A stretch of 64,000 bases of DNA, from positions 227,489-291,488 of the forward strand of contig NZ_JACKZC010000008.1 of NCBI RefSeq assembly GCF_014212495.1, in the 5' to 3' direction. The translations under genes were made by a program, and so were the position numbers. Source of the stretch: Pontibacter sp. Tf4. GTDB lineage: Bacteria > Bacteroidota > Bacteroidia > Cytophagales > Hymenobacteraceae. Positions within the stretch are counted from its first letter, which is position 1. Every line of letters starts with the position of its first letter. Below the pieces are notes generated by a model, which had not been told where the DNA came from, searched no databases, and was given only the letters and a program-made list of their open reading frames with translations. Shown here piece by piece: positions 43,106-51,842 of the stretch.

Positions 43106-44743
43106 ATGCAGGCAGCCTTTACCGTTTCCGGTCGCATCATAGACATACACAACCACGAGATATTTGAAGGTACAGTTCATGTTGCAAACGGCCACATTTC
43201 TAAAATAGTTCGTGAAGCCACCACGGCCACAAATTATATTTTACCCGGTTTTACAGATGCCCACGTGCATGTAGAAAGCTCTATGCTGGTATCCAGCGAG
43301 TTTGCCCGCCTGGCCGTTGTGCACGGAACTATAGCTACCATTTCAGACCCGCACGAGATAGGCAATGTACTTGGCGTTAAAGGTGTGGAGTATATGATCG
43401 AGAATGGCAAGAAGACACCTTTCAAGTTTTACTTCGGAGCGCCCTCGTGTGTGCCGGCTACTCCTTTCGAGACGGCCGGTGCTGAGATAACGGCTGCCGA
43501 CATAGAAGAATTGTTTAAGCGTGACGAGATAGTATACCTGGCCGAAATGATGAACTGGCCGGGCGTGCTAAACCGCGACCCTGTGGTAATGGAGAAAATT
43601 GAGCTGGCTAAAAAGTATGGCAAAGCGGTAGACGGGCACGCACCTGGCTTAATGGGAGAACATGCCAAACTATACGCCTCTGCTGGCATCACTACCGACC
43701 ACGAATGCTTTACCGCCGAAGAAGCCCTGGACAAACTGGCCGTAGGCATGAAGATACTGATACGGGAAGGCAGCGCCGCCAAGAACTTTGAAGCACTTAT
43801 TCCGCTGTTGCCGGAACACTATAACAACATCATGTTCTGCTCTGATGACAAACACCCGGATAACTTAGTGGAAGGCCACATCAACCTGCTGGTAAAACGC
43901 GCGCTGGCAAAAGGCAACAACTTGTTCCATGTGCTGCAGGCAGCGTGTATCAACCCGGTAGAGCACTACAAGATGAAAGTAGGCTTGCTACGAGAAAATG
44001 ATCCTGCCGATTTTATAGTTGTAGATGACCTGGAAAGCTTCAACGTGCTGGCCACTTACATCAACGGCGAAAAGGTAGCCGAAAACGGAAAGTCGAATAT
44101 TCCTTTTACAGAGAGCGAAACTATAAACAACTTTAATACCAGCCCTAAAACTATAGACCAATTCAAGATTCCGGCTTCTGATGCCCATAAGATCAGGGTA
44201 ATAGAGGCTTTTGACGGGCAGCTGATAACCAAGGAAGGTATAGTTGAACCGAAGATAGAGAATGGCTTTATAGTTTCGGATGTAGCGAATGATGTGCTGA
44301 AGATGACTGTGGTGAACCGTTATGAAGAAGCAGAGCCAGCAGTAGCCTTTATCAAAAACATTGGCCTGAAATCAGGGGCCATTGCTTCGTCGGTGGGCCA
44401 TGATTCGCATAACATTATAGCGGTGGGTGTGGATGATGAAAGTATTGCCCGCGCAGTAAACCTGATCATCGGAGCAAAAGGCGGCGTATCGGCGGTGCGC
44501 GGTGAAAAGGAGCAGTTATTGCCCTTGCCGGTGGCTGGTATTATGTCGGCGGAAGATGGGTATAAAGTGGCAGAAGCGTACGCAACTATAGACAGGATGA
44601 GCAAGGAAATGGGCAGCGCACTGGCTTCGCCGTTCATGACGCTGTCGTTTATGGCGCTGCTGGTTATACCGTCGCTCAAGCTCAGCGACAAAGGTTTATT
44701 TAACGGCGATACGTTTTCGTTCGTACCTGTAACAAAAGCATAA
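43106..44743 (+). CDS. ade: Adenine deaminase
   Basis: Ade deaminates adenine to hypoxanthine for purine salvage; it is a metal-dependent amidohydrolase. The 545-residue protein carries the metal-binding HVHVESSM and [10 protein letters not shown] stretches, [27 protein letters not shown] and [19 protein letters not shown] near the end. Length is normal. It is followed 31 bases later by a TauE permease in the same direction. Confidence 0.94.
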   Translation: MQAAFTVSGRIIDIHNHEIFEGTVHVANGHISKIVREATTATNYILPGFTDAHVHVESSMLVSSEFARLAVVHGTIATISDPHEIGNVLGVKGVEYMIENGKKTPFKFYFGAPSCVPATPFETAGAEITAADIEELFKRDEIVYLAEMMNWPGVLNRDPVVMEKIELAKKYGKAVDGHAPGLMGEHAKLYASAGITTDHECFTAEEALDKLAVGMKILIREGSAAKNFEALIPLLPEHYNNIMFCSDDKHPDNLVEGHINLLVKRALAKGNNLFHVLQAACINPVEHYKMKVGLLRENDPADFIVVDDLESFNVLATYINGEKVAENGKSNIPFTESETINNFNTSPKTIDQFKIPASDAHKIRVIEAFDGQLITKEGIVEPKIENGFIVSDVANDVLKMTVVNRYEEAEPAVAFIKNIGLKSGAIASSVGHDSHNIIAVGVDDESIARAVNLIIGAKGGVSAVRGEKEQLLPLPVAGIMSAEDGYKVAEAYATIDRMSKEMGSALASPFMTLSFMALLVIPSLKLSDKGLFNGDTFSFVPVTKA

Positions 44744-44774
44744 ACAAGGTCCGCTGCCGCAGGCACGGTTATAC

Positions 44775-45626
44775 ATGGAAGAATTACTCATATTCTTTAT
44801 CGGGATGTTGGTAAGCGGATTTGGCACCGTCATCGGGTTTGGTGGCGGCGTTTTTATGGTGCCCATCCTCATCATCTTCTTCGGGTATAACATCGAGATT
44901 GCTATCGGCTCAACTATGGCTGCGCTGGTGCCGGCCTCCTTCATCGCTTCTATCTTTAACCTCCGCGACAAAACCATTGATTACCTGGTTGGCACCTTAA
45001 TTCAGCTGCCCGCTATAGCCGGAACGGTGCTGGGTGCTTTTCTGGTAGCTTTTCTGCCAGTATTTAAACTACAGCTCTTGTTTGCCCTTTTTGTGATTGC
45101 GGTTGGTATAGCCATGCTGAAGCCTAAAAAGCAGAAAAAGATAGACCCGCATGCCGGCATGATGTACCGGCTAAGGCGCGTACCCACATCGTTTATCCGG
45201 AAGAACAGGGCAAAACACCTTGCTTACCGCCTCAATGCCGGCGTCGTGACAACGCTGGGCTTTGTTTCGGGTGTTATGGCAGGGCTTTTTGGGATTGGCG
45301 GCGGCTTTGTACAAACCCCTATGATGATAAAGCTTTTCCGGATACCGGCTCAGATCGCTACTTCCACATCGCTTTTTATACTTGTTATTACCAGCTTTAC
45401 AGGGTTTATAAGCCACTTTTTACTGGGCAACGTACTCTGGAGCCGCAGTCTGCCGCTAATTGCAGCTTTTGCACTGGGCGCACTGGGTGGCAACATTTTT
45501 AAGCAACGGCGTGGCAAGCTCAGCAACATGGAAACCCTGATCGGCATCGGGCTGTTCCTGGCCGGCTTCGGCGTGTTGCTGAACCTGGTCATAAAATCGG
45601 AAGTAGGCGTTGGCTTTTCTTTCTAA
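44775..45626 (+). CDS. TauE/SafE family sulfite exporter-like membrane protein
   Basis: The 283-residue protein has about eight membrane segments, with the duplicated TauE/SafE pattern (GFGTVIGFGGGVFMVPILIIF at the start and GVMAGLFGIGGGFVQTPMMI in the second half). Family members export sulfite, sulfoacetate or other organic anions. It may be co-transcribed with ade. The specific substrate is unknown. Confidence 0.9.
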   Translation: MEELLIFFIGMLVSGFGTVIGFGGGVFMVPILIIFFGYNIEIAIGSTMAALVPASFIASIFNLRDKTIDYLVGTLIQLPAIAGTVLGAFLVAFLPVFKLQLLFALFVIAVGIAMLKPKKQKKIDPHAGMMYRLRRVPTSFIRKNRAKHLAYRLNAGVVTTLGFVSGVMAGLFGIGGGFVQTPMMIKLFRIPAQIATSTSLFILVITSFTGFISHFLLGNVLWSRSLPLIAAFALGALGGNIFKQRRGKLSNMETLIGIGLFLAGFGVLLNLVIKSEVGVGFSF

Positions 45627-45630
45627 AACA

Positions 45631-45658
45631 AAAAAGCCTCTGTAAGGCAGAGGCAGGT
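45631..45658. terminator. Bidirectional terminator between convergent genes
   Basis: GCCTCTG / CAGAGGC stem, with six A upstream (T run on the minus strand) and GTTTTAG downstream. Confidence 0.75.
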
Positions 45659-45677
45659 TTTAGTAGTTCATGATATA

Positions 45678-46118
45678 TTAAGCTTTGTCTTCCTGGCGCT
45701 TGGCCTGGTGCTTTGTGAGCAGCTTGTTTAGTTTTTCGGCTGTAAGCGGTTTGGTAACATATTCAGCAGCGTACTCTTCTACCGTATCGGTATCCTGGGG
45801 GTGGGTAGAGGTTGTAAGCACCACCATCGTTATGCCTTTTCTAAAATCCGGGCTCAGGCGTTCGTACAGGTCCAGCAGCTCAAACCCATCCATTACCGGC
45901 ATGTTTATATCCAGAAAGATTAGTTCGGGCTTGAAATAATCGCGGCTGCCGGGGTCGTAGTTGTTGTTACTGATGTTGTAGAGGTAATCAAATGCCTGCT
46001 TGCCGTTCACAAAAGTATGGATATGGTCGGTCACTTCCATCCTGTCCAGCAAACGCTGGTTCAGGAAGTTAGTGGTTTCGTCATCATCAATAAGTAAGAT
46101 GCCGGAAAGTTTAGTCAT
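45678..46118 (-). CDS. Single-domain response regulator
   Basis: The 146-residue CheY-like receiver domain has the DDD acid pocket (LLIDDDETTNFL), phospho-acceptor Asp in LIFLDINMPVMDGFELL, the Thr in VVLTTSTHP and Lys in YVTKPLT. There is no output domain, and no histidine kinase lies nearby, so it is an orphan. The ATG at 46118 is used; an upstream TTG adds five residues. Confidence 0.9.
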   Translation of the reverse strand: MTKLSGILLIDDDETTNFLNQRLLDRMEVTDHIHTFVNGKQAFDYLYNISNNNYDPGSRDYFKPELIFLDINMPVMDGFELLDLYERLSPDFRKGITMVVLTTSTHPQDTDTVEEYAAEYVTKPLTAEKLNKLLTKHQAKRQEDKA

Positions 46119-46366
46119 TATTAAATTACTCAATACTTAGGCAATACGATAGTACCTGAACAGAGGGTACTTAATTGAACTTAATGAATGCAGCTTTTAT
46201 GCCAAAGATAATAGCTGCATCGTTTAAGCATGTTGTTTTATTTTATCCGTTCGGTTTAACTGCACATTGAACTACAGTCCAACGATACCGCCGAATAAAA
46301 CATTTCCGAAGATATAGAAAAGTGAAGCCCGAACCAAATCAGGCTTCCAAGTTTATACGATAGCTA

Positions 46367-47353
46367 TTAGTTGATGTAGCCCTGAGAGCGCATCCAGTCA
46401 TCATTGTAGATCTTGGCAAGGTAGCGCGTTCCGTGGTCTGGCAATAACACCACTATCACATCGTTTTCGGTCAGGTTATTTTCGCGGGCATACTCCAGGG
46501 CGCCAAATACAGCTGTGCCCGAAGACCAGCCTACAAACAAGCCTTCTTCTTTTGCCAGGCGGCGTGTCATCACAGCGCCATCCTTATCGGTTACTTTTAT
46601 AAACTGATCGATCAGGTCGAAATCCACGTTCTTCGGCAGAATATCTTCGCCGATACCTTCGGTAGCGTAAGAATAGATCTCGTTCTCATCGAAAATACCA
46701 GTCTCTTTGTATTTCTTGAAAACAGAACCATAGGTATCAATTCCTATAGTTTGTACAGCCGGGTTTTTCTCTTTCAGGTACTTGGAGATACCTGTTACGG
46801 TACCACCGGTGCCTACGCCGGTAATAAAGTGCGTTACTTTACCTCCGCTCTGCTCCCATATCTCAGGGCCGGTGCTTTCGTAATGCGCCTGCCAGTTCGA
46901 TAGGTTATCATATTGGTTCGGGTAAAACGAGTTTGGAATTTCCTGGTTCAGGCGTTTGGCTACCGAGTAGTAAGAATCCGGGTGCTCCGGGGCTACGTTG
47001 GTAGGGCAAACTATAACTTCGGCTCCTACAGCACGCAGGATGTCCATCTTCTCTTTGCTCTGCTTATCTGATAAGGTAAAAATACACTTATAGCCTTTGG
47101 CAATGGCAGCCAGCGCAAGGCCCATGCCGGTGTTACCCGATGTACCTTCAATTATAGTTCCGCCGGGCTTCAGGATGCCTGCTTTTTCAGCATCTTCAAT
47201 CATCCGGATCGCCATGCGGTCCTTTACCGAGTTACCCGGGTTCAGGTACTCTACTTTGGCCAGGATGGTAGCCTTTGTTTCTTTTGCAACACTGTTAAGT
47301 TTTACAAGAGGGGTGTTACCGATCGCTTCGGTTATATGGTTCAGATACTTCAT
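46367..47353 (-). CDS. PLP-dependent cystathionine beta-synthase/cysteine synthase
   Basis: The 328-residue fold-type II PLP enzyme has the PLP Lys in NPGNSVKDRMA (near residue 44), the phosphate/substrate loop EGTSGNTGMGLAL, and the PLP phosphate loop GVGTGGTVTGIS. Cystathionine beta-synthase and O-acetylserine sulfhydrylase cannot be told apart with confidence here, but the long KVTHF... and KYKETGIFDENE stretches are typical of the CBS group. A good -7 element lies just upstream. Confidence 0.88.
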   Translation of the reverse strand: MKYLNHITEAIGNTPLVKLNSVAKETKATILAKVEYLNPGNSVKDRMAIRMIEDAEKAGILKPGGTIIEGTSGNTGMGLALAAIAKGYKCIFTLSDKQSKEKMDILRAVGAEVIVCPTNVAPEHPDSYYSVAKRLNQEIPNSFYPNQYDNLSNWQAHYESTGPEIWEQSGGKVTHFITGVGTGGTVTGISKYLKEKNPAVQTIGIDTYGSVFKKYKETGIFDENEIYSYATEGIGEDILPKNVDFDLIDQFIKVTDKDGAVMTRRLAKEEGLFVGWSSGTAVFGALEYARENNLTENDVIVVLLPDHGTRYLAKIYNDDWMRSQGYIN

Positions 47354-47379
47354 GTGAGGTATTTTTGAATTCTTGGGTG

Positions 47380-47387
47380 CAAAGGTA
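47380..47387 (-). promoter_or_regulatory. Probable -7 element of the PLP enzyme gene
   Basis: On the minus strand TACCTTTG fits TAnnTTTG, about 26 bases before the start codon. Confidence 0.5.
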
Positions 47388-47609
47388 CGTAAATAAAATT
47401 ATGTTTTCAGCAGGAACGCCTGCCGCCCCTTGCAGCCTGCACTGTATACATAACAGCCCGGAAGGCGTATAGTGTTCCGGCAACTATAGTTTACATGCCA
47501 TACATTGCCGCCGGCAGGCTAAAAATAACGGGCAATATATAACCACCGGAGCCCTGTTAACGAATACCGGATAACCATCCATCGTCAACTATATTAGCTT
47601 TAACTATTT

Positions 47610-47640
47610 TTTGTACGCGCCATAAAAAAGCCTATTTTTG
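47610..47640 (+). promoter_or_regulatory. sucD promoter, -33 TTTG and -7 TATTTTTG
   Basis: TTTG (47610-47613), a 19-base spacer and TATTTTTG (47633-47640) are a textbook Bacteroidota sigma-A promoter, placed about 45 bases before the sucD ATG. I rate this the best promoter in the window. Confidence 0.75.
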
Positions 47641-47686
47641 CACATCCTTATTATCAGACGGTTTTACACAACTAAATAAGATACAC

Positions 47687-48577
47687 ATGAGTGTTTTAGT
47701 AAATAAAGATTCGAAAGTGATCGTACAGGGCTTTACAGGTTCTGAAGGCTCTTTCCACGCATCTCAGATGATCGAGTACGGTACTAACGTTGTTGGTGGT
47801 GTTACTCCGGGCAAAGGTGGCCAAAACCACTTGGACCTGCCTGTTTTTAACACGGTAGAAGAAGCCGTAAAAAGAACAGGTGCTGATGTATCTATCATTT
47901 TCGTGCCGCCGGCTTTTGCTGCTGATGCCATTATGGAAGCCGCTGATGCTGGTATTAAAGTGATCGTGTGTATCACAGAAGGTATTCCTGTAAAAGACAT
48001 GGTGGCTGCTAAAAACTACATCAAGTCTAAAAATGTAACGCTTATCGGACCAAACTGCCCGGGTGTTATCACGCCAGGCGAAGCGAAGGTGGGTATCATG
48101 CCAGGTTTCGTGTTCAAACCAGGTCGTATCGGTATCGTTTCTAAATCAGGTACGCTTACTTACGAAGCTGCTGACCAGATCGTGAAAGCCGGTTTAGGTA
48201 TTTCAACAGCTATCGGTATCGGTGGCGACCCGATCATTGGTACACCTACAAAAGATGCAGTACAACTGCTGATGGAAGACCCTGAGACGGATGCGATCGT
48301 GATGATCGGTGAGATTGGTGGTAACTACGAAGCAATGGCTGCAAAATACATCAGCGAAACTGGTAACAAAAAGCCGGTAGTTGGTTTCATTGCTGGCCAG
48401 ACTGCTCCAGCTGGTCGCCGTATGGGCCACGCAGGTGCTATAGTTGGCGGCGCTGACGATACAGCTGCTGCTAAAATGAAAATCATGCGCGAGAACGGTA
48501 TCCATGTGGTAGAGTCTCCTGCTGAGATCGGTGAAGCTATGGTTGCTGCTCTTCAACAAGCTGGTATCAACGCATAA
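47687..48577 (+). CDS. sucD: Succinate-CoA ligase, alpha subunit
   Basis: SucD is the CoA-binding, phosphohistidine-bearing subunit of succinyl-CoA synthetase (TCA cycle). The 296-residue protein has the CoA-binding [19 protein letters not shown] and [10 protein letters not shown] loops, [13 protein letters not shown] and the active-site His in [13 protein letters not shown]. SucC is not in this window. Its own promoter and terminator flank the gene, so it is monocistronic. Confidence 0.97.
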   Translation: MSVLVNKDSKVIVQGFTGSEGSFHASQMIEYGTNVVGGVTPGKGGQNHLDLPVFNTVEEAVKRTGADVSIIFVPPAFAADAIMEAADAGIKVIVCITEGIPVKDMVAAKNYIKSKNVTLIGPNCPGVITPGEAKVGIMPGFVFKPGRIGIVSKSGTLTYEAADQIVKAGLGISTAIGIGGDPIIGTPTKDAVQLLMEDPETDAIVMIGEIGGNYEAMAAKYISETGNKKPVVGFIAGQTAPAGRRMGHAGAIVGGADDTAAAKMKIMRENGIHVVESPAEIGEAMVAALQQAGINA

Positions 48578-48604
48578 GTTATATTTAACTTTATTTTATA
48601 AGGA

Positions 48605-48635
48605 AAGGCTGCTCTGAAAAGGGCAGCCTTTTTTA
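48605..48635 (+). terminator. Intrinsic terminator after sucD
   Basis: AAGGCTGC / GCAGCCTT stem followed by a T run. Confidence 0.9.
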
Positions 48636-48639
48636 TTTG

Positions 48640-49292
48640 TCTGAATCTTTAAATAGGGCCCCTACCCCAAGGATTTACAGGATGAAAGGATGAACAGGAT
48701 TACTAAAACTGGAAGAGTGCGCAGTTTGGGCAGCGTCTGAGCTATAGTTCTATACTTAGTGTTTTAATCCACCTCTACCCCTCCCAAGAGGGGAATTTCG
48801 GCTATAGTTGTAGTTGATGGCTATCGTCCTATAGTTAGCGTCTTTACACCCCTGTGACCTACGGTCGCAAGTTTCGAACTCCCGTTCTCACTTGTCCTCA
48901 ACGGGACAATTGTTTCGCCCTCGCTCGCGTCCCGCGAGTGTGAGTTACCTTCGGCCTCTGGCCGCATTTAAGACTATAGTTTAGGTTCGCTACTTAACTA
49001 TAGTTTATACTTGTTACGATTGACGTGGAGGGACGCCACCAAATAGCTCACACTCGCGGGACGCGAGCGAGGGCGCAGTTTACGCTATCGTTCTGTAGTT
49101 AATGTTTGGTCATCCCCCTACCCCCTTCAAAGGGGGACTTTTCTGCCTTTGCTATAGTTCGTAGCCATAACTCTATAGTTACAGAAACTGGCAGGAGCTG
49201 CGCACGCTGCCAGATCTTACATCTTTCTAACTTTCTAACTTCCCAACTTTTTTAACTTCATTAACTCCTAAACTCATTAACTCTTTAACTCT
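48640..49292. repeat. Spacer built of mosaic-repeat pieces
   Basis: No gene. Pieces: CAGGATT-type repeats (48660-48710), CCCCTCC hairpins near 48775 and CCCCCTACCCCC at 49115, two copies of the CTCACACTCGCGGGAC repeat (48917-48944 reversed; 49047-49074), an exact AACTATAGTT at 48996-49005, and ACTC/ACTT short repeats (49228-49299) reaching into the end of oxyR. Fragments of GCAGCGTCTG-type and TGGCAGGAGCTGCGCAC-type modules also appear. Confidence 0.7.
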
Positions 49293-50237
49293 CTAACTAA
49301 TCCCTATTACCTGTTGTTTTTTGCGGGTAACTATAGTCTGGGGCACTGATGCCACGATTTCTTTCTGCAGTGCTTCGATCAGCTTTTTCTTCAGGAAGCT
49401 TTTGTGCACTACCAGGCTTACTTCACGCAAAGGTTGCGGCTCACTGAATGGCCTTATCAGTTTCTTCTTCTCTTCCGGCATTTCCAGCACCGATAGCTCG
49501 GGCAGCAGCGTAAGGCCGTGTTGAGTTTCAACAATGCGTTTCAAGGTTTCCAGCGAGCCGCTTCTGTAGTCCAGGTTTGCCCCTTCGGAGCTACCTAACT
49601 TGCCGCCGCGGTTACAGATGTTCAGTACCTGGCTCCTGAAACAATGGCCTTCGTTCAGCACCCACAGGTCATCGGGCAGTAGCTCGGTGGGGCTTACTTC
49701 TTTTTGTTTTGCCAATGGGTGTTGCGGATTTACATATACCATAAAGGCCTCGTAAAACAGCTGCAGTTCTTTTATGCTCTTGTTATCCAAAGGCGTTACC
49801 AGCAAGCCTACATCCAGTAGTTCGTGGTTCAGTTTATCTACTATTTCGTTGGTCAGCAGTTCCTGCACCACTACGCGCACCTGCGGGTATTTCTCCAGAA
49901 AGCTGGTAATAAACAAAGGCATCAGGTAGGGCGCCAGCGTAGGTATCACGCCGATCCGAAGCTCGCCGCTCAGCTCCTTTTTCTGGTTCTGTACCAGTTC
50001 CTGTATCTTTTTGGCTTCGGCGAGTACCACACGGGCCTGTGCTATAATTTCCTTCCCTATCTCGGTTGGCCGTACCGGCACACGGCTCCTGTCAAAAACC
50101 TGCACGCCCAGTTCATCTTCTAGTTTCTGTAGCTGCATGCTCAGGGTTGGCTGCGTTACAAAACAGTTTTCGGCGGCGGTGGCAAAGTGGCGATAGGTGT
50201 CTACTGCCACCAGGTATTCCAGTTGTATCAGTGTCAT
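49293..50237 (-). CDS. oxyR: OxyR-type LysR transcriptional regulator
   Basis: OxyR senses peroxide by a disulfide. The 314-residue LysR-type protein has the N-terminal HTH (AAENCFVTQPTLSMQLQKLEDELG) and, in the sensor domain, Cys199 and Cys208 (GHCFRSQVLNIC), the same numbering and spacing as in E. coli OxyR. It is divergent from dps at 50371; the 133-base intergenic region has an inverted repeat that could be its operator (50282-50304). Confidence 0.92.
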   Translation of the reverse strand: MTLIQLEYLVAVDTYRHFATAAENCFVTQPTLSMQLQKLEDELGVQVFDRSRVPVRPTEIGKEIIAQARVVLAEAKKIQELVQNQKKELSGELRIGVIPTLAPYLMPLFITSFLEKYPQVRVVVQELLTNEIVDKLNHELLDVGLLVTPLDNKSIKELQLFYEAFMVYVNPQHPLAKQKEVSPTELLPDDLWVLNEGHCFRSQVLNICNRGGKLGSSEGANLDYRSGSLETLKRIVETQHGLTLLPELSVLEMPEEKKKLIRPFSEPQPLREVSLVVHKSFLKKKLIEALQKEIVASVPQTIVTRKKQQVIGIS

Positions 50238-50281
50238 TTTAATCAGTTCTGTTACCTAAAGGTACTTTATAACTATAAACT

Positions 50282-50304
50282 ATCAAAGCATAAATACTAT
50301 TGAT
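50282..50304 (+). promoter_or_regulatory. Candidate OxyR operator
   Basis: ATCAA - 13 bases - TTGAT is a spaced inverted repeat overlapping the -33 region of the dps promoter (TTTG at 50304-50307). The position between divergent oxyR and dps suggests regulation, but the match to the known OxyR consensus is weak. Confidence 0.35.
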
Positions 50305-50335
50305 TTGATTTATAAACAAGATAAGCGGACCTTTG
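50304..50335 (+). promoter_or_regulatory. Probable dps promoter
   Basis: TTTG (50304-50307), a 20-base spacer and GACCTTTG (7 of 8 matches to TAnnTTTG). Its transcript would start about 30 bases before the dps ATG. Confidence 0.55.
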
Positions 50336-50370
50336 TAGTATAAGAAGTAAACATCCTAACTATAAGAACT

Positions 50371-50844
50371 ATGAATAAGCTGACGAATATCGGATTGCAG
50401 AAAGAAGACTCTAAACAGATGGCTGATAAGCTGAATGAACTGCTGGCAAATTACCACCTCTACTACCAGAACCTGCGCGGTTTTCACTGGAATATTAAAG
50501 GGGTCAACTTTTTCCAGCTGCACGCCAAATTTGAGGAATTGTACAACAGCGCACTTACGCAGATTGATGCTATTGCAGAACGTATCCTGACGATCGGGCA
50601 GCAGCCCCTGCATACTTTTTCGGAGTACATCCGCGTGGCTACCATTAAAGAAGCTGCTGGCTTAAGCACTGATAAAGAAACCGTACAGGCCACCCATCAG
50701 AACCTTACAGTAATCCTTAACCTGGAGCGCGAAATCCTGAGCTTGGCTGCAGAAACCGGCGACGAGGGTACCGTAGCCCTGCTGAGTGAAGACATTAACG
50801 AAATAGAAAAGACACTCTGGATGCTGAATGCTTTCCTGAGTTAA
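50371..50844 (+). CDS. dps: Dps ferritin-like DNA protection protein
   Basis: This is a 157-residue Dps of standard length with the ferroxidase ligands in LRGFHWNIKGVNFFQLHAKFEELY and IDAIAERILTIG. It lacks the CxxC insertion and Lys-rich tail of the 29129 paralogue. Divergent from oxyR, so peroxide induction is likely. ATG at 50371 follows the promoter. Confidence 0.93.
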   Translation: MNKLTNIGLQKEDSKQMADKLNELLANYHLYYQNLRGFHWNIKGVNFFQLHAKFEELYNSALTQIDAIAERILTIGQQPLHTFSEYIRVATIKEAAGLSTDKETVQATHQNLTVILNLEREILSLAAETGDEGTVALLSEDINEIEKTLWMLNAFLS

Positions 50845-51099
50845 ACACAACCAAGATTTTAAGGCTAAAAGTGTGAGTGAAACAGTGGCAGAAGCGGCGC
50901 TTACGTTACCCGGCGCTGCAACTGCTCCTGTATTGTACCTGTCACACAGATTTGAACTATAAATTAATACAGCTTAAACATAGATTGAAAGCGTCTGTAG
51001 TTTCTGCAGGCGTTTTTTATGGTTCAGGTCATGATGCGAGTTGTCTGATTATTTGCCCCAGCACTATCCTTTTATCGAAGGCCTCTACCCCTGAAATGG

Positions 51100-51745
51100 G
51101 AAAGGGGAATTGTGTGAATCAGGATTTACAGGATTAGATAGATTATCAGGATTAGGACTGTTACTATAGTTGGAAGCTATAGTTCTTTAGTTAGTGTTGT
51201 TCCAACCACCCCTGCCCCTCCTTAGCCAAGGAGGGGAACTCTGATACTACTATAGTTTCAACTATAGTTCTATAGTTATAGACCAAGATAGGACAGGTCG
51301 CGACCTGTCCCTACGGAATTACAACCACGAGAAAAAAATGATCTGCTCAAGCTAAGAGCATGAACAGCAACTATAGCTTACCTATCGAACTGTTATCAGT
51401 CTTTGGGTTGAGCGCCTTGTAGATTTCCGGTGCTGAAAGCATTGCGACGTAGGAGCAAAGGAAATGTACACCGCGCGATGCCCGAAGACGGGGCCTCCCG
51501 GCCCAGGAGGGAGCCAACCAAACTATAAAATTGTAGGTAAGTAGAGCTCCCAGGATCACGAGTAACTATGAAACTATGGCTTGTATCAAGTAGTAGGCAA
51601 AGCAGGCTATAGGACTATAGCCTTTGTGCATCAACTATAGGCTGAGATAGATTTCTCACTTTGTTCGAAATGACAATAGTGGAAGTATAAGACATATAAG
51701 ATGTCTCGGCTACGCTCGGGATGAAAATAGTGGACTAACCAATTC
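51100..51745 (-). repeat. Mosaic intergenic repeat, copy 2
   Basis: Same module order as copy 1 but reversed: CAGGATT-type repeats (51119-51160), CCCCTCC hairpin (51207-51243), CTATAG triplet (51250-51275), GGACAGGTCGCGACCTGTCC hairpin (near 51289-51308), ACTGTTATCAGTCTTTGGGT (near 51390), GCCCGAAGACGGGGCCTCCC (near 51482), CCCAGGAT, AGTAGGCAAAGC and GAGATAGATTTCTCAC (near 51641). It lies between dps (+) and rny (-), convergent. 50845-51099 shows no repeat module beyond short CAGGATT-like pieces and no supported gene; a 86-codon frame there ends inside the repeat. Confidence 0.8.
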
Positions 51746-51778
51746 AGACCGACATGTACTATATCAACTATAAAATAA

Positions 51779-51813
51779 AAGCCGCCTGCTGTAGCTCAGT
51801 ACAACAAGCGGCT
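51779..51813 (-). terminator. Intrinsic terminator of rny
   Basis: On the minus strand AGCCGCTTGTTGT / ACAGCAGGCGGCT forms an imperfect stem with a T-rich end (TTTTATTTTAT). Confidence 0.75.
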
Positions 51814-51842
51814 CCACTTGGCTAAAAGTGAAATCTTAGAAA

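Noticed and set aside
50877..51137. 86-codon frame downstream of dps
   Set aside because: It runs into the repeat and has no promoter, no domain and unlike composition.
51371..51559. 62-codon frame on the minus strand in copy 2
   Set aside because: It shares the KALNPKTDNSSI string with the 57020 frame in copy 3 because both read the same repeat module; the rest does not match and the context is repeat, not a gene.
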